64,000 bases of DNA. Origin: Cocos nucifera (Eukaryota; Streptophyta; Magnoliopsida; Arecales; Arecaceae). Of this stretch, positions 57,900 through 64,000 are shown one piece after another; positions within the stretch are counted from its first letter, which is position 1; each line of letters begins with the position of its first letter. A program made the position numbers and the translations under genes. The stretch is from contig QRFJ01003348.1 in the NCBI GenBank assembly GCA_006176705.1, forward strand, positions 236,912-300,911. Direction: 5' to 3'. The notes beneath the pieces were generated by a model. It was not told the origin of the DNA, searched no databases, and saw nothing but the letters and a program-made list of their open reading frames with translations.

Positions 57900-58873
57900 A
57901 TCGACAAAATCATGGTATGGCTGGTTTGTGTTTGATGTGCACCAACGACCAGTGGATCTCACACGGTGCTGTATCTCCAATCCGATATAGAGTGATCGTA
58001 TATATTTAGACCCGAAGGCTCCGATGTTGTAGGCACAGAGGTTTTTAAACAAGCATACATGCCTGGCGACACATATGATTAGGATGGTGTAGGTATCTTC
58101 ATACATCAGATTTTTATTGGAGTTAATATAGAGTCTACGACATACAGCTTGATTGGCGTCATCATAGCCATGTCAGAAGAATGGCGTCAGGAGACTCCAC
58201 TTTTCATTTGCACATCGGGGAGGCCAGTGGATAATGTTTAGGATGTTGCCATTCTTCTTGGATTATGATTGCATGGGCCTGCCATCAATTTGGTAGCTAC
58301 ACACATCATTTCTGGCCAGATCTTTGCGAGGAGTTTATTGGGGTTATAACCGCTAAAGAACGATGTTGTGGAATCTTTTTTAAGCTTCCACTGGCGTTTG
58401 AATATTCCAGCATTTTATCGTGACGATGCAATTGATTGAGACGTGCGGCAGCATGCTCGAGCTTTCATTTTATGTTTTATCGACGGCCATTTGTTCACCG
58501 ATAAGTTCGAATCACACGTGCAGCTGATGTACTTACCTCTACTATATGATCTTCATGCATGTGGGTAGTTGAGTTGGGGCAGTGCCGTTTAGGCCTTTTA
58601 TATCGCGAGCTGTGCAGGGCCACCAGGACGGATGCCATGAATAGCTGGCCATTGGTATTGTTATAGCTTTGGATGTGGGAGCGTTTGCATGTCGAACGGC
58701 CAGATAGGGTGCTCCCCAATATAGAAGCTCACCAGTCCGAGCTTAGGAGGATGCTGCTTAGGAGACATGAGCCATTAGATGTCCATGATTTTCATATTCA
58801 GGATCATTTGGTGGGATACCACAGCATGACCAGCTTTGATCCAATTGGTGATGCAGGTCATGTAAACCAGTAG
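57900..58873 (+). pseudogene. Plant mobile domain (PMD) remnant
   Basis: Across frames: IQLDWRHHSHVRRMASGDST with FHLHIGEA (58135-58220); DVAILLGL and HGPAI (58237-); WPDLCEEFIGVITAKE (58310-); ARAFILCFIDGHLFTDKFES, then HVQLMYLPLLYDLHACG (58450-58565), LSWGSAVLGLLYRELCRAT (58571-) and WMWERLHVERP (58672-). These are the hallmarks of the PMD family (MAIN/MAIL-like and many transposon-encoded copies). Stops and frameshifts throughout. It follows the MULE transposase on the same strand with only about 180 bases between. Confidence 0.75.
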
Positions 58874-59111
58874 CCACTTAACTTTCTTTTATAAATGACT
58901 ATAGGATTTATCGAAATTTAATATTGATATTGTTGTTAACAAGTGGAAGGATCCGCTGATAGGTACTAGTAAAATCCTATGCCGCATACAGTTATATATT
59001 ATAGAGATCAGCTAGATCAGCAGCGTGCAATCAGATGCAATATGGGGTGCACTTATACAGTCGAGATTAGTATAATTGCCTCGGGTATGCCGATCGATCA
59101 GTATACATAGG

Positions 59112-61452
59112 TGTTAGACAAATGTGCCTAGAAGCCAAGAATTGGCTAACACTTGTAATCACTTTAGGGGCAAAATTAATAATTTTAACTATAATTAATA
59201 AATGGTATTAGATTTCTATCAACACCTGTGCTATTCAGTGTCTTGATAACTATCCTTTGAGTTAAAATGGGTAAGATAATTCAATTTATCAAGAGTGAAA
59301 AATTTAAGACCATGAATAATCATTACTTAACTCATAAACAGCTCCAGACCAATAGATCATCAACGAGATGTGATTGATCGGAGGGTTGGTATACGATCGT
59401 TTTCTTTAAGTAAATGAGTCTTGAGTCTACGGTGATGGAGACACCGGAAGCGAAGTATAAGTAACTCGTTAGAGAACCGAGGCACTGAAGCGTGACCACC
59501 TCGAGTAGTCATTAGAAGTCTTATCCTTCTCGTCAATGACTGACTCGATGCGAGTAAGTGGTCTGGTTTCTTTGACTGAGATGCCGTCGGCTAGTTCAAT
59601 CTTTGAGGGTGTGTATAGTTTGACTACACCATTTACTCGATCTCCTAGCCACTATGAACCCTGAGGATGTATGTTGTCTAGTAGCATGTTCATTGTAGGC
59701 AACTGGAATTGCATCAAGATGGATTATCTTTACCTCGGTGGTAGAGGAGCAGCACTATGATAATCATGAGAATCAAATCCTGAAGCCATGGCCTATAGGC
59801 AGAGTGAAACTAAATAGAAGACGTTATCATTTAGATTTTCACATTGGACTCAATCGAATGATTATATCATATGAACAAGAGATCTAGGGTTTGACGAGTT
59901 TACCTTAACTCTAATCTGATCGGAGCTCAAAGATAGAAGAAACTTAATACATAGGTAGCTGCACCAAGAGGTTCGCATTCAGCTCTTGATGTGGTTTGCC
60001 ACCATATTAACTGCTAGGTGTCACTGTGGATTTTGCGGGAGCAATTAGAAATGCATTTAGATGATCGATCATTCTAGCTGTTCGAATCAGAAGAGTTCTG
60101 ATCCATTCGATAAGGAGTTTCGTGATGTCTACTGATAGGATCATGACATATCCATTCCATACCAGAAACATGAACCAACTGGGTCACACAAACAAGGGTT
60201 TGAATCTTCGGTGTCATCAATTGAACTGATCTAGTTCAATTGATCTGAATGAGATTCAATTAGGTTCAAGGCAAATCGTGCTTAGCACTCGATGGAACTA
60301 ACGTTCTTCTTTTACTATTCACAATAAGTTGTCTTGACTGAGCCAAAGGAGTTGTTTGTGCTCATCAGAGGCCTTGCATATGGTCAACTAGAGGTTGTGC
60401 AGTTTAGAGAAGGTTGTCTTATTTTATAACCATTACCTACCATTTTTGGTCACCTGCCATTTTCTGTTCTTTGACTTGGTCAAAAGTTCTACCTTTGACT
60501 GTCAACATGTCTGACCAATAGACACTTTAACTTTTCGTAGTGTAGCAGTCCACTTGCAAGAACTGGGGGGGGCCTGTCCCCTTATCAGAACCTGGTAAGG
60601 AGGAGGGCGCACAGCCACCCTAGCGTGCGCCCAAGTTGGAGGTTGCCTTGGAGTCTTGTGTGGACAAGGACTCACTACCCTTTTGGATTTCCAATCAGAG
60701 GTTCTACTAAGAATCCAGTTTGACTCATCTTAGCGCGCCCTCTAAGGGGAATAGTCCAAGGGGTCTTCTATTCCCACCCAATCAGATTTAGATCTGATTT
60801 CAAAAGGGTTGTGATTGGTTGGGAAGGAGAGGCGTTGATCACGCTTAGTCTTAAAAATAAGCAACCTGCGCCCAACCTCAGATTCTAACGACAAGTTCAA
60901 ATAGAGATTTCCCACGCCCAAGCTGCCTCTCCCCCTTTCCTCCACACCTAAACTTCTCCTCCTTCTCCTCTCCACGTCCAAAAGAGTCTTTGGAACTTAT
61001 GTTGGTTGCGTTCCATATCAAAGAAAGGCGATCAAACAAGAAAGAAGGTGCCAGCTGCTGCAAAAGGACGACTGTCGATCTTGCAAAGGAGTTTTGAATG
61101 CATCCCAGATCAGATCCACGATCTATTTTTGGAGGCATGATAGAGAAGAATAGACGGATCTCTAGACTCACAACCGAGTGGATACGATAGAGGCCAGCGC
61201 GCTTGCGTGGCTAATCCAGACCTTCTCGCTGGCAAATCAGGATCATCTCCAGGTAATGAGGATTACCCAAATCAGGTAAATTAAATTTGATTTTAATTTA
61301 TATCTATTGTTATTTTTATTAAAATAATAAAGAATTCAGATCTAGAAATATATCAAGATTGATTGGGGATCATAGAGAAAAAAATTTTAAAATATATCTC
61401 TTGATATGATCAGATCTGGAGAACTGGACCGGGAAATCAGGATTTTCCTTCA
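59112..61452 (+). repeat. 5' LTR of the right Copia element
   Basis: Begins TGTTAGACAAATGTGCC and ends GATTTTCCTTCA; 2341 bases. It includes a C-rich, CpG-containing stretch with CGCGCCC (60590-61000). Near 61185 ATAGAGGCCAGCGCGC resembles corresponding sites in the LTR-like remnant at 22840. The partner LTR is outside. Confidence 0.8.
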
Positions 61453-61455
61453 AGC

Positions 61456-61467
61456 TGGTATCAGAGC
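61456..61467 (+). other. Primer-binding site, initiator tRNA-Met
   Basis: TGGTATCAGAGC, perfect 12-base complement to the 3' end of plant initiator tRNA-Met, followed by CATGG, three bases inside the LTR. Confidence 0.9.
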
Positions 61468-63420
61468 CATGGTTCTAATTATTTAGATCTGATTTTAATT
61501 TTATTTAACTTTAGAAAATAAAGTGATTTTAGATGTCACATGAGATGTGAATCAGATCTGAAATTAGAAAATATCTAAAATTAAATGATTTGGATCTAAG
61601 AAACAATGAAGATATGCATGACTAGTTCTCAGAATAGAATAGTTATCTATAGAATATTGCAATGTCTTTGAATTAATCTGATTAATCATATTTTAGATCT
61701 TTTTAATTTACTGTTTTACTGATATTAAGTGTTATAATACACGATCTGATAAATAGCAAATAAAAACTTATTTAATTTTAAATAATCACTATGAGATATG
61801 ATTGTTTGCATGTCTAGACTAGTCTAGAACATAGTTTCTACATAGATCTAGATTAATTTATTTTGATTAGATCAATTAAATCTAATTTTTTAGATTATTA
61901 TGAATAATTTAGATCTGAAAACATGCATGATTGATACATAGAAGTGTCATGCAAAAATATGTTTGATTAGATAAAAGTTTGATACTATGAGATATATCGA
62001 TATAGATCTATACGTTTAGTAGATGTTACATGTTACCTGATTAAAGGGTTCCTCTTGGCCGTACGGGTCATAAGAATGAAGAAGGGTTTAAAGGCCTCTC
62101 TTTCCATTCGATGGGGGTTCTATGACGTTGTAGGGTGCTGCGTGTCGTCCTTAATCAAGAAACTCAAAACTTACTTTCTGCAAAAACCCTAATCTGTGAA
62201 ATCCTAGGTTTATATATGCATATTTTTATTTATGAAACCCCAACTTTAATTAAGAATTGAAGTTTATAAAATATTAATTAGGTTCAACAATTAAAATTTC
62301 AGATCTAAGATAATTAGTTCACTAATTACTGGGATTCGGCTTGGTAGCTCAACTTAGTTCAATAAGTCTGTTGATCAAAACCGATCAAGAGTTGGTTAGA
62401 TGGGATCAACCAATGCTTAAATTGATCCAGGCCTAATAGGATTAAGTCTGGGTCAAGATCGAGTCATGATCAAGCAAGACCTAATTTAGGCTCAGGCGGT
62501 TAGAGTCTTTGGATTGTAGGTCTAACCCAATTGGGTTTTTGACTCACAATTTTGGTGTCTAAGGTAAGTTGGCACAGTATAGCAGACCGACTGGCGTTTT
62601 TAATTGGAAGCTTACTCGACCTGAATGCATTCTTGTGGGATCTAAGGCATTATCCTTCCACCGGTCTCCACTTACCTGCCATCTGTTGACTAGTTTCTGA
62701 TCTGAGTGGTCAATAATCCAAGCTTGACCAGTGCCACTTGAGGTATAGTCAAATTGGTTATGACTAACTAGGTCTAGTTAATGAGACCTGAATCAATCTC
62801 CTAAGAAAGATTAAGTTCGAGGTCTCCACATTGTAGACGTGCGGGCCCTTACGGCGGGTTGATTGTTCTCGGTGATACAGTGGCTCAGTGGCAGCCGGGA
62901 AGACGCAACCATGTTATTTAGGCATTGGATGCTATGGGCTGGAGGAATGAGTTGCTCAATATTCTGGGATACGGTGAGAGACCAATTAGAACCAGTCTAT
63001 GCAAAGTGGTGGTCTGACTAAACTAAGGAGTGATCAATATTCAGATATGGTGAGATTCATGAATTAGAGTATCAAGTTGGTGTGCCACCAATGATTTAGA
63101 GAATCATTTGAGAAGAGTTGTTCACTCATTGGGCTACCATCACCAATAAGCTGTTAGGTGAGGTGATGAGTCAGTTGGTGAGACCGCACCACCCACTAGA
63201 AATCATCAATCATGGAGATTTTCGCATCTCCTACAGAGGAGTGTAGGAATCTGAGAAATAGTGGGAGCTAAATGTTTATTTTAAAAATTGAAAAATTCCT
63301 AAATAATTGTCAAGTCAAAATTACAATATCTAACTAGAAATCTTTGATCTCTACGAAAAAAATCTGCGTACAACCCACTGGCACGTTACTAGAATCACAT
63401 AGATGACTGGATCCTAATAT
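61468..63420 (+). other. Copia leader, untranslated
   Basis: No domain. AT-rich to about 62030, then more even composition. 62560-62760 (GGTGTCTAAGGTAAGTTGG, TTTTTAATTGGAAGC, CCACTTACCTGCC) matches the 1-600 region in reverse complement. Long untranslated leaders between PBS and gag are usual in some Copia lineages. Confidence 0.6.
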
Positions 63421-63426
63421 AAAGAA

Positions 63427-64000
63427 TTGGCTCAGGAAACTACAAAATTAAATTTTGGGTTCAGAGAAGTTACACATGGTTTCTGGATCAGACCCTCCCA
63501 CTTACCAAGCTCAGTACTATCCATGAACAGAGCGCGTCTCTGCAAAAATGGATTGACGAAGACAATAAGCGCAGATACTACATGTTGGCTCGATGGTCTT
63601 GATGAGCTCCAGCACGCCAAACATGAAATATGGAGACTGCTCGCGCAAATGTTGGCTCACCTACAGGAAGATGTTTGTGAATGTAGTCGCGCAGCAAGAA
63701 TGCAATCACAAAAGCTTTTAAGGCTCACGATGCGTGATGGGCAGTCCAGTCCAAGATCACTGTCCTGCAATGATCGAAGACATGGAAGAGCTGATTGAAG
63801 TTCGGTGTGAAGTTGGACTTGGATCTGCAGAACGATATTATTCGCAATCCTTGACTGATGCATATGAGGCATGCATCAGAATTACCACATCATAAACCTT
63901 TCAAAATTCCATTGACCGAGTTGATGAATATGCTGGTTACCGCTGAGCTTTCAATGAATGGTTTCTAGAAGGCTCAGTTCTTGCCGTATGGAACGGACCT
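63427..64000 (+). pseudogene. Copia gag, N-terminal part
   Basis: In the frame from about 63500: LQKWIDEDNKRRYYMLARWS, then (after a stop) NMETARANVGSPTG in place of the usual EILxxLQELY, SRSKNAITKAFKAHDA, KLDLDLQNDIIRNP (63814-) and HKPFKIPLTELMNMLVTAEL (63893-). These are landmarks of Copia gag (UBN2-type): WxxxDxKxRxYMLAS, MKTAxEIL, VDLILQSLP and CTLPELLNMLVTAE. The 123-codon frame at 63427-63798 is the wrong register. Several stops; truncated by the window edge. Confidence 0.75.

Larger units (their letters stand above)
53390..59111 (+). mobile_element. MULE (Mutator-like) element with transposase and PMD remnants
   Basis: Left-end AT-rich sequence (53390-53520) is followed by repeated AAGTCG / CGACTT motifs (53500-53690), a pyrimidine-rich 5' region, transposase pieces (54881-57420), a C-terminal tail and a plant-mobile-domain frame (57900-58873). 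The right end is not visible, because a Copia element begins at 59112. Terminal inverted repeats could not be paired within the window, so the left limit is approximate. Confidence 0.6.
59112..64000 (+). mobile_element. Long-LTR Copia element, 5' half
   Basis: 5' LTR 59112-61452, PBS at 61456, a 2 kb untranslated leader, and gag from about 63450 running off the window. The leader is homologous to 1-1484 in reverse, so the two ends of the window carry related elements in opposite orientation. The gag is disrupted. Confidence 0.85.

Noticed and set aside
63427..63798. 123-codon ORF
   Set aside because: Wrong register: Copia gag motifs are in another frame across the same bases.

Overview
The window is plant nuclear DNA, most likely from a monocot with a large, repeat-rich genome; a palm is my best guess, but that is inference. 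It is AT-rich with many introns and nested plant transposons (Copia, Ty3/gypsy of the Tat, Athila, Tekay and chromovirus types, CACTA, MULE). The only host gene I recognise is a plant Mediator subunit, MED19, on the minus strand. I see no bacterial operons, tRNA, rRNA or CRISPR.

Layout. 1-4340: 5' end of a long-LTR Copia element on the minus strand. 4341-6600: a G-rich purine tract and two arrays of short palindromes of the CACTA subterminal type. 6600-22960: a decayed Tat-lineage gypsy element (RT and integrase fragments on +), followed by gag-like, coiled-coil reading frames on the opposite strand. Two younger elements split these frames: a small Copia derivative (11764-13777) and an Athila-type element without pol (14458-22024, with a perfect CCTCA target duplication). 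22025-24250: LTR-like remnants and the 3' part of a CACTA element. 24446 to about 35200: a Tekay-type chromovirus whose RT is split by a 4.6 kb Copia-like solo LTR containing three tandem copies of a promoter-bearing ~976 bp segment.

35270-52900 is the least transposon-dense part and holds MED19. Four coding exons lie at 37719-39083. An acceptor just 5' of the ATG exon implies an upstream untranslated exon, and a GC-rich block near 52470-52700 with a TATA box at 52895 is a candidate. If so, the 5' UTR intron is about 13 kb and contains a pol-deleted chromovirus (40650-45521).

53390-59111: a decayed MULE (MuDR-type) transposase followed by plant-mobile-domain sequence. 59112-64000: the 5' LTR, PBS, leader and start of gag of another long-LTR Copia element, related to the one at 1-4340 but on the + strand.

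Almost every transposon reading frame has stops or frameshifts, so they are annotated as remnants. Coordinates of LTR ends come from reading the repeats by eye and may be off by a few bases.
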